Notes: generated by a model from the sequence alone, not told the origin. 64,000 nt of DNA from Cavia porcellus (GCF_034190915.1 NW_026947626.1:496001-560000), one strand, 5' to 3'. Positions 11,721 through 25,564 are shown, counted from the stretch's first letter. A program made the numbers and translations.

Positions 11721-13061
11721 CGTGATGTTTTTCTCACTCCTACTAGTGAATGTAATGGAAAACACACCCATACAATGCGCACCACCCCGTGATGCTTTTC
11801 TCACTGCTACTAGTGAATGTAATGTAACACACACCCATACAATGCGCACCACCCCGTGATGCTTTTCTCACTGCTACTAGTGAATGTAATGTAACACACA
11901 CCCATACGATGCGCAGCACCCCGTGATGCTTTTCTCACTCCTACTAGTGAATGTAATGTAACACACACCCATACAATGCGCACCACCCCGTGATGTTTTT
12001 CTCACTCCTACTAGTGAATGTAATGTAACACACACCCATACAATGCGCACCACCCCGTGATGTTTTTCTCACTCCTACTAGTGAATGTAATGTAACACAC
12101 ACCCATACAATGCGCACCACCCCGTGATGTTTTTCTCACTCCTACTAGTGAATTTAATGTAACACACACCCATACAATGCGCACCACCCCGTGATGTTTT
12201 TCTCACTCCTACTAGTGAATGTAATGTAACACACACCCATACAATGCGCACCACCATGTGATGTTTTTCTCACTCCTACTAGTGAATGTAATGTAACACA
12301 CACCCATACAATGCGCACCACCCCGTGATGTTTTTCTCACTCCTACTAGTGAATGTAATGTAACACACACCCATACAATGCGCACCACCCCGTGATGTTT
12401 TTCTCACTCCTACTAGTGAATGTAATGTAACACACACCCATACAATGAGCACCACCCCGTGATGTTTTTCTCACTCCTACTAGTGAATGTAATGTAACAC
12501 ACACCCATACAATGCGCACCACCCCGTGCTGTTTTTCTCACTCCTACTAGTGAATGTAGTGTAACACACACCCATACAATGCGCACCACCCCGTGATGTT
12601 TTTCTCACTCCTACTAGTGAATGTAGTGTAACACACACCCATACAATGCGCACCACCCCGTGATGTTTTTCTCACTCCTACTAGTGAATGTAATGTAACA
12701 CACACCCATACAATGCGCACCACCCCGTGATGTTTTTCTCACTCCTACTAGTGAATGTAATGTAACACACACCCATACAATGCGCACCGCCCCGTGATGT
12801 TTTTCTCACTCCTACTAGTGAATGTAATGTAACACACACCCATACAATGCGCACCACCCCGTGATGCTTTTCTCACTCCTACTAGTGAATGTAATGTAAC
12901 ACACACCCATACAATGCGCACCACTCCGTGATGCTTTTCTCACTCCTACTAGTGAATGTAATGTAACACACACCCATACAATGCGCACCACCCCGTGATG
13001 CTTTTCTCACTCCTACTAGTGAATGTAATGTAACACACACCCATACAATGCGCACCACCCC

Positions 13062-13204
13062 GCGATGTTTTTTAGAAACCTATCCTACATTGCCACTGCA
13101 TGTGCCCTGACCTCCCCATGCTGACCACCCTGGAGTGCTTTTCTCCATCCTACATTGCCACTCACTGCCTATCCTAATTCAGACCATGCGATTCACACCA
13201 CCCC
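13062..13204 (+). repeat. P10, 143 bp, TAGAAACC type
   Basis: Same variants as P1, 10,598 bp upstream. Confidence 0.95.
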
Positions 13205-13943
13205 GTGATGTTTTTCTCACTCCTACTAGTGAATGCAATGTAACACACACCCATACAATGCGCACCACCCTGTGATGTTTTTCTCACTCCTACTAGCGAA
13301 TGTAATGTAACACACACCCATACAATGCGCACCACCCCGTGATGTTTTTCTCACTCCTACTAGCGAATGTAATGTAACACACACCCATACAATGCGCACC
13401 ACCCCGTGATGTTTTTCTCACTCCTACTAGTGAATGTAATGTAACACACACCCATACAATGCGCACCACCCCGTGATGTTTTTCTCACTGCTACTAGTGA
13501 ATGTAATGTAACACACACCCATACAATGTGCACCACCCCGTGATGTTTTTCTTACTCCTACTAGGGAATGTAATGTAACACACACCCATACAATGCGCAC
13601 CATCCCGTGATGTTTTTCTCACTCCTACTAGTGAATGTAATGTAACGCACACCCATACAATGCGCACCACCCCGTGATGTTTTTCTCACTCCTACTAGTG
13701 AATGTAATGGAAAACACACCCATACAATGCGCACCACCCCGTGATGCTTTTCTCACTGCTACTAGTGAATGTAATGTAACACACACCCATACAATGCGCA
13801 CCACCCCGTGATGTTTTTCTCACTCCTACTAGTGAATGTAATGTAACACACACCCATACAATGCGCACCACCCCGTGATGTTTTTCTCACTCCTACTAGT
13901 GAATGTAATGTAACACACACCCATACAATGCGCACCACCCCGT

Positions 13944-14477
13944 GATGCTTTTCTCACTCCTACTAGTGAATGTAATGTAACACACACCCATACAATGCGC
14001 ACCACCCCGTGATGCTTTTCTCACTGCTACTAGTGAATGTAATGTAACACACACCCATACAATGCGCACCACCCCGTGATGCTTTTCTCACTCCTACTAG
14101 TGAATGTAATGTAACACACACCCATACAATGCGCACCACCCCGTGATGTTTTTCTCACTCCTACTAGTGAATGTAATGTAACACACACCCATACAATGCG
14201 CACCACCCCGTGATGTTTTTCTCACTCCTACTAGTGAATGTAATGTAACACACACCCATACAATGCGCACCACCCCGTGATGTTTTTCTCACTCCTACTA
14301 GTGAATGTAATGTAACACACACCCATACAATGCGCACCACCCCGTGATGTTTTTCTCACTCCTACTAGTGAATGTAATGTAACACACACCCATACAATGC
14401 GTACCACCCCGCGATGTTTTTCTCACTCCTACTAGTGAATGTAATGTAACACACACCCATACAATGCGCACCACCCC
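13944..14477. repeat. Monomers of the P10-P11 array, upstream of the 1,425-bp duplication
   Basis: About eight monomers. The first three continue the GATGC/CTGCTAC series; the rest are near-canonical and end with a GTACCACCCCGCGATG join near 14401. GCGATG is here followed by an ordinary monomer rather than by a P element. Confidence 0.88.
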
Positions 14478-14812
14478 GTGATGTTTTTCTCCCTGCTACT
14501 AGTGAATGTAATGTAACACACACCCATACAATGCGCACCACCCCGTGATGTTTTTCTCACTCCTACTAGTGAATGTAATGTAACACACACCCATACAATG
14601 CGCACCACCCCGTGATGTTTTTCTCACTCCTACTAGTGAATGTAATGTAACACACACCCATACAATGCGCACCACCCCGTGATGTTTTTCTCACTCCTAC
14701 TCGTGAATGTAATGTAACACACACCCATACAATGCGCACCACCCCGTGATGTTTTTCTCACTCCTACTAGTGAATGTAATGTAACACACACCCATACAAT
14801 GCGCACCACCCC

Positions 14813-14955
14813 GCGATGTTTTTCAGAAACCTATCCTACATTGCCACTGCATGTTCCCTGACCTCCCCATGCTGACCACCCCGCAGTGCTTTTCTCCATC
14901 CTACATTGCCACTCACTGCCTATCCTAATTCAGACCCTGCGGTTCACACCACCCC
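14813..14955 (+). repeat. P11, 143 bp, CTGCGGTTC type
   Basis: A-to-G change gives CTGCGGTTC, shared only with P13. Confidence 0.95.
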
Positions 14956-15759
14956 GTGATGTTTTTCTCACTCCTACTAGTGAATGCAATGTAACACACA
15001 CCCATACAATGCGCACCACCCTGTGATGCTTTTCTCACTCCTCCTAATGAATGTAATGTAACACACACCCATACAATGCGCACCACCCCGTGATGCTTTT
15101 CTCACTCCTACTAGTGAATGTAATGTAACACACACCCATACAATGCGCACCACCCCGTGATGTTTTTCTCACTCCTACTAGTGAATGTAATGTAACACAC
15201 ACCCATACAATGCGCACCACCCCGTGATGTTTTTCTCACTCCTACTAGTGAATGTAATGTAACACACACCCATACAATGCGCACCACCCCGTGATGTTTT
15301 TCTCACTCCTACTAGTGAATTTAATGTAACACACACCCATACAATGCGCACCACCCCGTGATGTTTTTCTCACTCCTACTAGTGAATGTAATGTAACACA
15401 CACCCATACAATGCGCACCACCATGTGATGTTTTTCTCACTCCTACTAGTGAATGTAATGTAACACACACCCATACAATGCGCACCACCCCGTGATGTTT
15501 TTCTCACTCCTACTACTGAATGTAATGTAACACACACCCATACAATGTGCACCACCCCGTGATGCTTTTCTCACTCCTACTAGTGAATGTAATGTAACAC
15601 ACACCCATACAATGCGCACCACCCCGTGATGCTTTTCTCACTCCTACTAGTGAATGTAATGTAACACACACCCATACAATGCGCACCACCCCGTGATGTT
15701 TTTCTCACTCCTACTAGTGAATGTAATGTAACACACACCCATACAGTGCGCACCACCCC

Positions 15760-15902
15760 GCGATGTTTTTCAGAAACCTATCCGACATTGCCACTGCATG
15801 TTCCCTGACCTCCCCATGCTGACCACCCCGCAGTGCTTTTCTCCATCCTACATTGCCACTCACTGCCTATCCTAATTCATACCATGCGATTCACACCACC
15901 CC
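15760..15902 (+). repeat. P12, 143 bp, TCCGACATT type, no entry monomer
   Basis: Has TATCCGACATTG and the private AATTCATACCATGCG. It is the only P in the window followed by an ordinary monomer without TGCAATG. Its 3' end is the junction of the 1,425-bp duplication. Confidence 0.95.
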
Positions 15903-16237
15903 GTGATGTTTTTCTCCCTGCTACTAGTGAATGTAATGTAACACACACCCATACAATGCGCACCACCCCGTGATGTTTTTCTCACTCCTACTAGTGAATG
16001 TAATGTAACACACACCCATACAATGCGCACCACCCCGTGATGTTTTTCTCACTCCTACTAGTGAATGTAATGTAACAGACACCCATACAATGCGCACCAC
16101 CCCGTGATGTTTTTCTCACTCCTACTCGTGAATGTAATGTAACACACACCCATACAATGCGCACCACCCCGTGATGTTTTTCTCACTCCTACTAGTGAAT
16201 GTAATGTAACACACACCCATACAATGCGCACCACCCC

Positions 16238-16380
16238 GCGATGATTTTCAGAAACCTATCCTACATTGCCACTGCATGTTCCCTGACCTCCCCATGCTGA
16301 CCACCCCGCAGTGCTTTTCTCCATCCTACATTGCCACTCACTGCCTATCCTAATTCAGACCCTGCGGTTCACACCACCCC
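16238..16380 (+). repeat. P13, 143 bp, CTGCGGTTC type
   Basis: Like P11, with private GATGATTTTCAG at its start. Confidence 0.95.
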
Positions 16381-17184
16381 GTGATGTTTTTCTCACTCCT
16401 ACTAGTGAATGCAATGTAACACACACCCATACAATGCGCACCACCCTGTGATGCTTTTCTCACTCCTCCTAATGAATGTAATGTAACACACACCCATACA
16501 ATGCGCACCACCCCGTGATGCTTTTCTCACTCCTACTAGTGAATGTAATGTAACACACACCCATACAATGCGCACCACCCCGTGATGTTTTTCTCACTCC
16601 TACTAGTGAATGTAATGTAACACACACCCATACAATGCGCACCACCCCGTGATGTTTTTCTCACTCCTACTAGTGAATGTAATGTAACACACACCCATAC
16701 AATGCGCACCACCCCGTGATGTTTTTCTCACTCCTACTAGTGAATTTAATGTAACACACACCCATACAATGCGCACCACCCCGTGATGTTTTTCTCACTC
16801 CTACTAGTGAATGTAATGTAACACACACCCATACAATGCGCACCACCATGTGATGTTTTTCTCACTCCTACTAGTGAATGTAATGTAACACACACCCATA
16901 CAATGCGCACCACCCCGTGATGTTTTTCTCACTCCTACTACTGAATGTAATGTAACACACACCCATACAATGCGCACCACCCCGTGATGCTTTTCTCACT
17001 CCTACTAGTGAATGTAATGTAACACACACCCATACAATGCGCACCACCCCGTGATGCTTTTCTCACTCCTACTAGTGAATGTAATGTAACACACACCCAT
17101 ACAATGCGCACCACCCCGTGATGTTTTTCTCACTCCTACTAGTGAATGTAATGTAACACACACCCATACAGTGCGCACCACCCC

Positions 17185-17327
17185 GCGATGTTTTTCAGAA
17201 ACCTATCCGACATTGCCACTGCATGTTCCCTGACCTACCCATGCTGACCACCCCGCAGTGCTTTTCTCCATCCTACATTGCCACTCACTGCCTATCCTAA
17301 TTCAGACCATGCGATTCACACCACCCC
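17185..17327 (+). repeat. P14, 143 bp, TCCGACATT type
   Basis: TATCCGACATTG, GACCTACCC and GACCATGCG; preceded by ACAGTGCGC. The closest match is P18. Confidence 0.95.
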
Positions 17328-18332
17328 GTGATGTTTTTCTCACTCCTACTAGTGAATGCAATGTAACAAACACCCATACAATGCGCACCACCCTGTGATG
17401 TTTTTCTCACTCCTACTAGTGAATGTAATGTAACACACACCCATACAATGCGCACAACCCCGTGATGTTTTTCTCAATGCTACTAGTGAATGTAATGTAA
17501 CACACACCCATACAATGCGCACCACCCCGTGATGTTTTTCTCACTCCTACTAGTGAATGTAATGTAACACACACCCATACAATGCGCTCCACCCCGTGAT
17601 GTTTTTCTCACTCCTACTAGTGTATGTAATGTAACACACACCCATACAATGCGCACCACCCCATGATGTTTTTCTCACTCCTACTAGTGAATGTAATGTA
17701 ACACACACCCATACAATGCGCACCACCCCGTGATGTTTTTCTCACTGCTACTAGTGAATGTAATGTAACACACACGCATACAATGCGCACCACCCCGTGA
17801 TTTTTTTCTCACTGCTACTATTGAATGTAATGTAACACACACCCATATAATGCGCACCACCCCGTGATGTTTCTCTCACTCCTACTAGTGAATGTAATGT
17901 AACACACACCCATACAATGCGCACCACCCCGTGATGTTTTTCTCACTCCTACTAGTGTATGTAATGTAACACACACCCATACAATGCGCACCACCCCGTG
18001 ATGTTTTTCTCACTCCTACTAGTGAATGTAATGTAACACACACCCATACAATGCGCACCACCCCGTGATGTTTTTCTCACTCCTACTAGTGAATGTAATG
18101 TAACACACACCCATACAATGCGCACCACCCCGTGATGTTTTTCTCACTCCTACTAGTGAATGTAATGTAACACACACCCATACAATGCGCACCACACCGT
18201 GATGTTTTTCTCACTCCTACTAGTGAATGTAATGTAACACACACCCATACAATGCGCACCACCCTGTGATGTTTTTCTCACTCCTACTAGTGAATTTAAT
18301 GTAACACACACCCATACAATGCGCACCACCCC

Positions 18333-18475
18333 GCGATGTTTTTCAGAAACCTATCCTACATTGCCAATGCATGTTCCCTGACCTCCCCATGCTGACCACC
18401 CCGCAGTGCTTTTCTCCATCCTACATTGCCACTCACTGCCTATCCTAATTCAGACCCTGCGTTTCACACCACCCC
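18333..18475 (+). repeat. P15, 143 bp, CTGCGTTTC type
   Basis: GCCAATGCATG and CTGCGTTTC; preceded by a GAATTTAATG monomer. Matches P19. Confidence 0.95.
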
Positions 18476-19279
18476 GTGATGTTTTTCTCACTCCTACTAG
18501 TGAATGCAATGTAACACACACCCATACAATGCGCACCACCCTGTGGTGTTTTTCTCACTCCTACTAGTGAATGCAATGTAACACACACCCATACAATGCG
18601 CACCACCCTGTGATGCTTTTCTCACTCCTCCTAATGAATGTAATGTAACACACACCCATACAATGCGCACCACCCCGTGATGCTTTTCTCACTCCTACTA
18701 GTGAATGTAATGTAACACACACCCATACAATGCGCACCACCCCGTGATGTTTTTCTCACTCCTACTAGTGAATGTAATGTAACACACACCCATACAATGC
18801 GCACCACCCCGTGATGTTTTTCTCACTCCTACTAGTGAATGTAATGTAACACACACCCATACAATGCGCACCACCCCGTGATGTTTTTCTCACTCCTACT
18901 AGTGAATTTAATGTAACACACACCCATACAATGCGCACCACCCCGTGATGTTTTTCTCACTCCTACTAGTGAATGTAATGTAACACACACCCATACAATG
19001 CGCACCACCATGTGATGTTTTTCTCACTCCTACTAGTGAATGTAATGTAACACACACCCATACAATGCGCACCACCCCGTGATGTTTTTCTCACTCCTAC
19101 TACTGAATGTAATGTAACACACACCCATACAATGCGCACCACCCCGTGATGCTTTTCTCACTCCTACTAGTGAATGTAATGTAACACACACCCATACAAT
19201 GCGCACCACCCCGTGATGTTTTTCTCACTCCTACTAGTGAATGTAATGTAACACACACCCATACAGTGCGCACCACCCC

Positions 19280-19422
19280 GCGATGTTTTTCAGAAACCTA
19301 TCCGACATTGCCACTGCATGTTCCCTGACCTCCCCATGCTGACCACCCCGCAGTGCTTTTCTCCATCCTACATTGCCACTCACTGCCTATCCTAATTCAG
19401 ACCATGCGATTCACACCACCCC
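19280..19422 (+). repeat. P16, 143 bp, TCCGACATT type
   Basis: As P14 but with GACCTCCCC. Matches P20. Confidence 0.95.
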
Positions 19423-20427
19423 GTGATGTTTTTCTCACTCCTACTAGTGAATGCAATGTAACAAACACCCATACAATGCGCACCACCCTGTGATGTTTTT
19501 CTCACTCCTACTAGTGAATGTAATGTAACACACACCCATACATTGCGCACAACCCCGTGATGTTTTTCTCAATGCTACTAGTGAATGTAATGTAACACAC
19601 ACCCATACAATGCGCACCACCCCGTGATGTTTTTCTCACTCCTACTAGTGAATGTAATGTAACACACACCCATACAATGCGCTCCACCCCGTGATGTTTT
19701 TCTCACTCCTACTAGTGTATGTAATGTAACACACACCCATACAATGCGCACCACCCCATGATGTTTTTCTCACTCCTACTAGTGAATGTAATGTAACACA
19801 CACCCATACAATGCGCACCACCCCGGGATGTTTTTCTCACTGCTACTAGTGAATGTAATGTAACACACACGCATACAATGCGCACCACCCCGTGATTTTT
19901 TTCTCACTGCTACTATTGAATGTAATGTAACACACACCCATATAATGCGCACCACCCCGTGATGTTTTTCTCACTCCTACTAGTGAATGTAATGTAACAC
20001 ACACCCATACAATGCGCACCACCCCGTGATGTTTTTCTCACTCCTACTAGTGTATGTAATGTAACACACACCCATACAATGCGCACCACCCCGTGATGTT
20101 TTTCTCACTCCTACTAGTGAATGTAATGTAACACACACCCATACAATGCGCACCACCCCGTGATGTTTTTCTCACTCCTACTAGTGAATGTAATGTAACA
20201 CACACCCATACAATGCGCACCACCCCGTGATGTTTTTCTCACTCCTACTAGTGAATGTAATGTAACACACACCCATACAATGCGCACCACACCGTGATGT
20301 TTTTCTCACTCCTACTAGTGAATGTAATGTAACACACACCCATACAATGCGCACCACCCTGTGATGTTTTTCTCACTCCTACTAGTGAATTTAATGTAAC
20401 ACACACCCATACAATGCGCACCACCCC

Positions 20428-20570
20428 GCGATGTTTTTCAGAAACCTATCCTACATTGCCACTGCATGTTCCCTGACCTCCCCATGCTGACCACCCCGCA
20501 GTGCTTTTCTCCATCCTACATTGCCACTCACTGCCTATCCTAATTCAGACCCTGCGTTTCACACCACCCC
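20428..20570 (+). repeat. P17, 143 bp, CTGCGTTTC type
   Basis: As P15 but with GCCACTGCATG. Heads the 8-mer array; matches P21. Confidence 0.95.
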
Positions 20571-21106
20571 GTGATGTTTTTCTCACTCCTACTAGTGAAT
20601 GCAATGTAACACACACCCATACAATGCGCACCACCCTGTGGTGTTTTTCTCACTCCTACTAGTGAATGTAATGTAACACACACGCATACAATGCGCACCA
20701 CCCCGTGATGTTTTTCTCACTGCTACTATTGAATGTAATGTAACACATACCCATATAATGCGCACCACCCCGTGATGTTTTTCTCACTCCTACTAGTGAA
20801 TGTAATGTAACACACACCCATACAATGCGCACCACCCCGTGATGTTTTTCTCAATCCTACTAGTGAATGTAATGTAACACACACCCATACAATGCGCACC
20901 ACCCCGCGATGTTTTTCTCCCTGCTACTAGTGAATGTAATGTAACACACACCCATACAATGCGCACCACCCCGTGATGCTTTTCTCACTCCTACTAGTGA
21001 ATGTAATGTAACACACACCCATACAATGCGCACCACCCCGTGATGTTTTTCTCACTCCTACTAGTGAATGTAATGTAACACACACCCATACAGTGCGCAC
21101 CACCCC

Positions 21107-21249
21107 GCGATGTTTTTCAGAAACCTATCCGACATTGCCACTGCATGTTCCCTGACCTACCCATGCTGACCACCCCGCAGTGCTTTTCTCCATCCTACAT
21201 TGCCACTCACTGCCTATCCTAATTCAGACCATGCGATTCACACCACCCC
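21107..21249 (+). repeat. P18, 143 bp, TCCGACATT type
   Basis: Matches P14, including GACCTACCC. Confidence 0.95.
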
Positions 21250-22254
21250 GTGATGTTTTTCTCACTCCTACTAGTGAATGCAATGTAACACACACCCATA
21301 CAATGCGCACCACCCTGTGATGTTTTTCTCACTCCTACTAGTGAATGTAATGTAACACACACCCATACAATGCGCACAACCCCGTGATGTTTTTCTCAAT
21401 GCTACTAGTGAATGTAATGTAACACACACCCATACAATGCGCACCACCCCGTGATGTTTTTCTCACTCCTACTAGTGAATGTAATGTAACACACACCCAT
21501 ACAATGCGCTCCACCCCGTGATGTTTTTCTCACTCCTACTAGTGTATGTAATGTAACACACACCCATACAATGCGCACCACCCCATGATGTTTTTCTCAC
21601 TCCTACTAGTGAATGTAATGTAACACACACCCATACAATGCGCACCACCCCGTGATGTTTTTCTCACTGCTACTAGTGAATGTAATGTAACACACACGCA
21701 TACAATGCGCACCACCCCGTGATTTTTTTCTCACTGCTACTATTGAATGTAATGTAACACACACCCATATAATGCGCACCACCCCGTGATGTTTCTCTCA
21801 CTCCTACTAGTGAATGTAATGTAACACACACCCATACAATGCGCACCACCCCGTGATGTTTTTCTCACTCCTACTAGTGTATGTAATGTAACACACACCC
21901 ATACAATGCGCACCACCCCGTGATGTTTTTCTCACTCCTACTAGTGAATGTAATGTAACACACACCCATACAATGCGCACCACCCCGTGATGTTTTTCTC
22001 ACTCCTACTAGTGAATGTAATGTAACACACACCCATACAATGCGCACCACCCCGTGATGTTTTTCTCACTCCTACTAGTGAATGTAATGTAACACACACC
22101 CATACAATGCGCACCACACCGTGATGTTTTTCTCACTCCTACTAGTGAATGTAATGTAACACACACCCATACAATGCGCACCACCCTGTGATGTTTTTCT
22201 CACTCCTACTAGTGAATTTAATGTAACACACACCCATACAATGCGCACCACCCC

Positions 22255-22397
22255 GCGATGTTTTTCAGAAACCTATCCTACATTGCCAATGCATGTTCCC
22301 TGACCTCCCCATGCTGACCACCCCGCAGTGCTTTTCTCCATCCTACATTGCCACTCACTGCCTATCCTAATTCAGACCCTGCGTTTCACACCACCCC
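22255..22397 (+). repeat. P19, 143 bp, CTGCGTTTC type
   Basis: Matches P15, including GCCAATGCATG. Confidence 0.95.
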
Positions 22398-23201
22398 GTG
22401 ATGTTTTTCTCACTCCTACTAGTGAATGCAATGTAACACACACCCATACAATGCGCACCACCCTGTGGTGTTTTTCTCACTCCTACTAGTGAATGCAATG
22501 TAACACACACCCATACAATGCGCACCACCCTGTGATGCTTTTCTCACTCCTCCTAATGAATGTAATGTAACACACACCCATACAATGCGCACCACCCCGT
22601 GATGCTTTTCTCACTCCTACTAGTGAATGTAATGTAACACACACCCATACAATGCGCACCACCCCGTGATGTTTTTCTCACTCCTACTAGTGAATGTAAT
22701 GTAACACACACCCATACAATGCGCACCACCCCGTGATGTTTTTCTCACTCCTACTAGTGAATGTAATGTAACACACACCCATACAATGCGCACCACCCCG
22801 TGATGTTTTTCTCACTCCTACTAGTGAATTTAATGTAACACACACCCATACAATGCGCACCACCCCGTGATGTTTTTCTCACTCCTACTAGTGAATGTAA
22901 TGTAACACACACCCATACAATGCGCACCACCATGTGATGTTTTTCTCACTCCTACTAGTGAATGTAATGTAACACACACCCATACAATGCGCACCACCCC
23001 GTGATGTTTTTCTCACTCCTACTACTGAATGTAATGTAACACACACCCATACAATGCGCACCACCCCGTGATGCTTTTCTCACTCCTACTAGTGAATGTA
23101 ATGTAACACACACCCATACAATGCGCACCACCCCGTGATGTTTTTCTCACTCCTACTAGTGAATGTAATGTAACACACACCCATACAGTGCGCACCACCC
23201 C

Positions 23202-23344
23202 GCGATGTTTTTCAGAAACCTATCCGACATTGCCACTGCATGTTCCCTGACCTCCCCATGCTGACCACCCCGCAGTGCTTTTCTCCATCCTACATTGCCA
23301 CTCACTGCCTATCCTAATTCAGACCATGCGATTCACACCACCCC
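23202..23344 (+). repeat. P20, 143 bp, TCCGACATT type
   Basis: Matches P16. Confidence 0.95.
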
Positions 23345-24349
23345 GTGATGTTTTTCTCACTCCTACTAGTGAATGCAATGTAACAAACACCCATACAATG
23401 CGCACCACCCTGTGATGTTTTTCTCACTCCTACTAGTGAATGTAATGTAACACACACCCATACATTGCGCACAACCCCGTGATGTTTTTCTCAATGCTAC
23501 TAGTGAATGTAATGTAACACACACCCATACAATGCGCACCACCCCGTGATGTTTTTCTCACTCCTACTAGTGAATGTAATGTAACACACACCCATACAAT
23601 GCGCTCCACCCCGTGATGTTTTTCTCACTCCTACTAGTGTATGTAATGTAACACACACCCATACAATGCGCACCACCCCATGATGTTTTTCTCACTCCTA
23701 CTAGTGAATGTAATGTAACACACACCCATACAATGCGCACCACCCCGGGATGTTTTTCTCACTGCTACTAGTGAATGTAATGTAACACACACGCATACAA
23801 TGCGCACCACCCCGTGATTTTTTTCTCACTGCTACTATTGAATGTAATGTAACACACACCCATATAATGCGCACCACCCCGTGATGTTTTTCTCACTCCT
23901 ACTAGTGAATGTAATGTAACACACACCCATACAATGCGCACCACCCCGTGATGTTTTTCTCACTCCTACTAGTGTATGTAATGTAACACACACCCATACA
24001 ATGCGCACCACCCCGTGATGTTTTTCTCACTCCTACTAGTGAATGTAATGTAACACACACCCATACAATGCGCACCACCCCGTGATGTTTTTCTCACTCC
24101 TACTAGTGAATGTAATGTAACACACACCCATACAATGCGCACCACCCCGTGATGTTTTTCTCACTCCTACTAGTGAATGTAATGTAACACACACCCATAC
24201 AATGCGCACCACACCGTGATGTTTTTCTCACTCCTACTAGTGAATGTAATGTAACACACACCCATACAATGCGCACCACCCTGTGATGTTTTTCTCACTC
24301 CTACTAGTGAATTTAATGTAACACACACCCATACAATGCGCACCACCCC

Positions 24350-24492
24350 GCGATGTTTTTCAGAAACCTATCCTACATTGCCACTGCATGTTCCCTGACC
24401 TCCCCATGCTGACCACCCCGCAGTGCTTTTCTCCATCCTACATTGCCACTCACTGCCTATCCTAATTCAGACCCTGCGTTTCACACCACCCC
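24350..24492 (+). repeat. P21, 143 bp, CTGCGTTTC type
   Basis: Matches P17. Heads a 25-mer array that starts like the 8-mer array of P17. Confidence 0.95.
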
Positions 24493-25564
24493 GTGATGTT
24501 TTTCTCACTCCTACTAGTGAATGCAATGTAACACACACCCATACAATGCGCACCACCCTGTGGTGTTTTTCTCACTCCTACTAGTGAATGTAATGTAACA
24601 CACACGCATACAATGCGCACCACCCCGTGATGTTTTTCTCACTGCTACTATTGAATGTAATGTAACACATACCCATATAATGCGCACCACCCCGTGATGT
24701 TTTTCTCACTCCTACTAGTGAATGTAATGTAACACACACCCATACAATGCGCACCACCCCGTGATGTTTTTCTCAATCCTACTAGTGAATGTAATGTAAC
24801 ACACACCCATACAATGCGCACCACCCCGCGATGTTTTTCTCACTCCTACTAGTGAATGTAATGTAACACACACCCATACAATGCGCAACACCCCGTGATG
24901 TTTTTCTCACTGCTACTAGTGAATGTAATGTAACACACACCCATACAATGCGCACCACCCCGTGATGTTTTTCTCACTCCCACTAGTGAATGTAATGTAA
25001 CGCACACCCATACAATGCGCACCACCCCGTGATGTTTTTCTCACTCCCACTCGTGAATGTAATGTAACGCACACCCATACAATGCGCACCACCCCGTGAT
25101 GTTTTTCTCACTCCTACTAGTGAATGTAATGTAACGCACACCCATACAATGCGCACCACCACGTGATGTTTTTCTCACTCCTACTAGTGAATGTAATGTA
25201 ACACACACCCATACAATGCGCACCACCCCGTGATGTTTTTCTCACTCCTACTAGTGAATGTAATGTAACACACACCCATACAATGCGCACCACCCCGTGA
25301 TGTTTTTCTCACTCCTACTAGTGAATGTAATGTAACACACACCCATACAATGCGCACCACTCCGTGATGTTTTTCTCACTCCTACTAGTGAATGTAATGT
25401 AACACACACCCATACAATGCGCACCACCCCGTGATGTTTTTCTCTCTCCTACTCGTGAATGTAATGTAACACACATCCATACAATGCGCACCACCCCGTT
25501 ATGTTTTTCTCACTGCTACTAGTGAATGTAATGTAACACACACCCATACAATGCGCACCACCCC

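Larger units (their letters stand above)
10599..13943. repeat. Segmental duplication copy 2 (10,598-bp offset)
   Basis: Partner of 1-3345: end of P9, a 36-monomer array (10652-13061), P10 and following monomers. The register is lost after about 13943. Here the series continues directly into the GATGC/CTGCTAC monomers, whereas copy 1 first repeats eight monomers (see 2875-3946). The 24-monomer spacing P10-P11 therefore equals P1-P2 by length but not by content. Confidence 0.88.
14478..17327. repeat. 1,425-bp tandem duplication
   Basis: 14478-15902 and 15903-17327 match in register. Each holds five monomers starting with CTCCCTGCTAC and including TACTCGTG, a P element with CTGCGGTTC, a 12-monomer array with GAATTTAATG, CCATGTGATG and CTACTACTGAATG, and a second P element with TCCGACATT. 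The junction between copies falls exactly at the end of P12. Confidence 0.9.
17185..21106. repeat. 3,922-bp higher-order repeat, copy 1
   Basis: Contains P14 + 15, P15 + 12, P16 + 15 and P17 + 8 monomers. The 15-mer arrays carry GCGCACAACC with TCAATGCTAC, GCGCTCCACC, CTAGTGTATG, ACACGCATAC, a T-run variant GTGATTTTTTTC with CTATTGAATG, CATATAATG, ACACCGTG and a final GAATTTAATG. The 12-mer array carries two successive entry-type monomers. The 8-mer array starts with the GTGGTG tag and ends with CTCCCTGCTAC. Confidence 0.92.
21107..24834. repeat. 3,922-bp higher-order repeat, copy 2 (3' end replaced)
   Basis: P18-P21 and their arrays repeat P14-P17 at an offset of 3,922 bp, including P subfamily order (TCCGAC, CTGCGTTTC, TCCGAC, CTGCGTTTC). 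The match ends near 24834. In copy 1 the GCGATG monomer continues as TTTTTCTCCCTGCTAC; here it continues as TTTTTCTCACTCCTAC and runs into a longer array. Confidence 0.9.
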
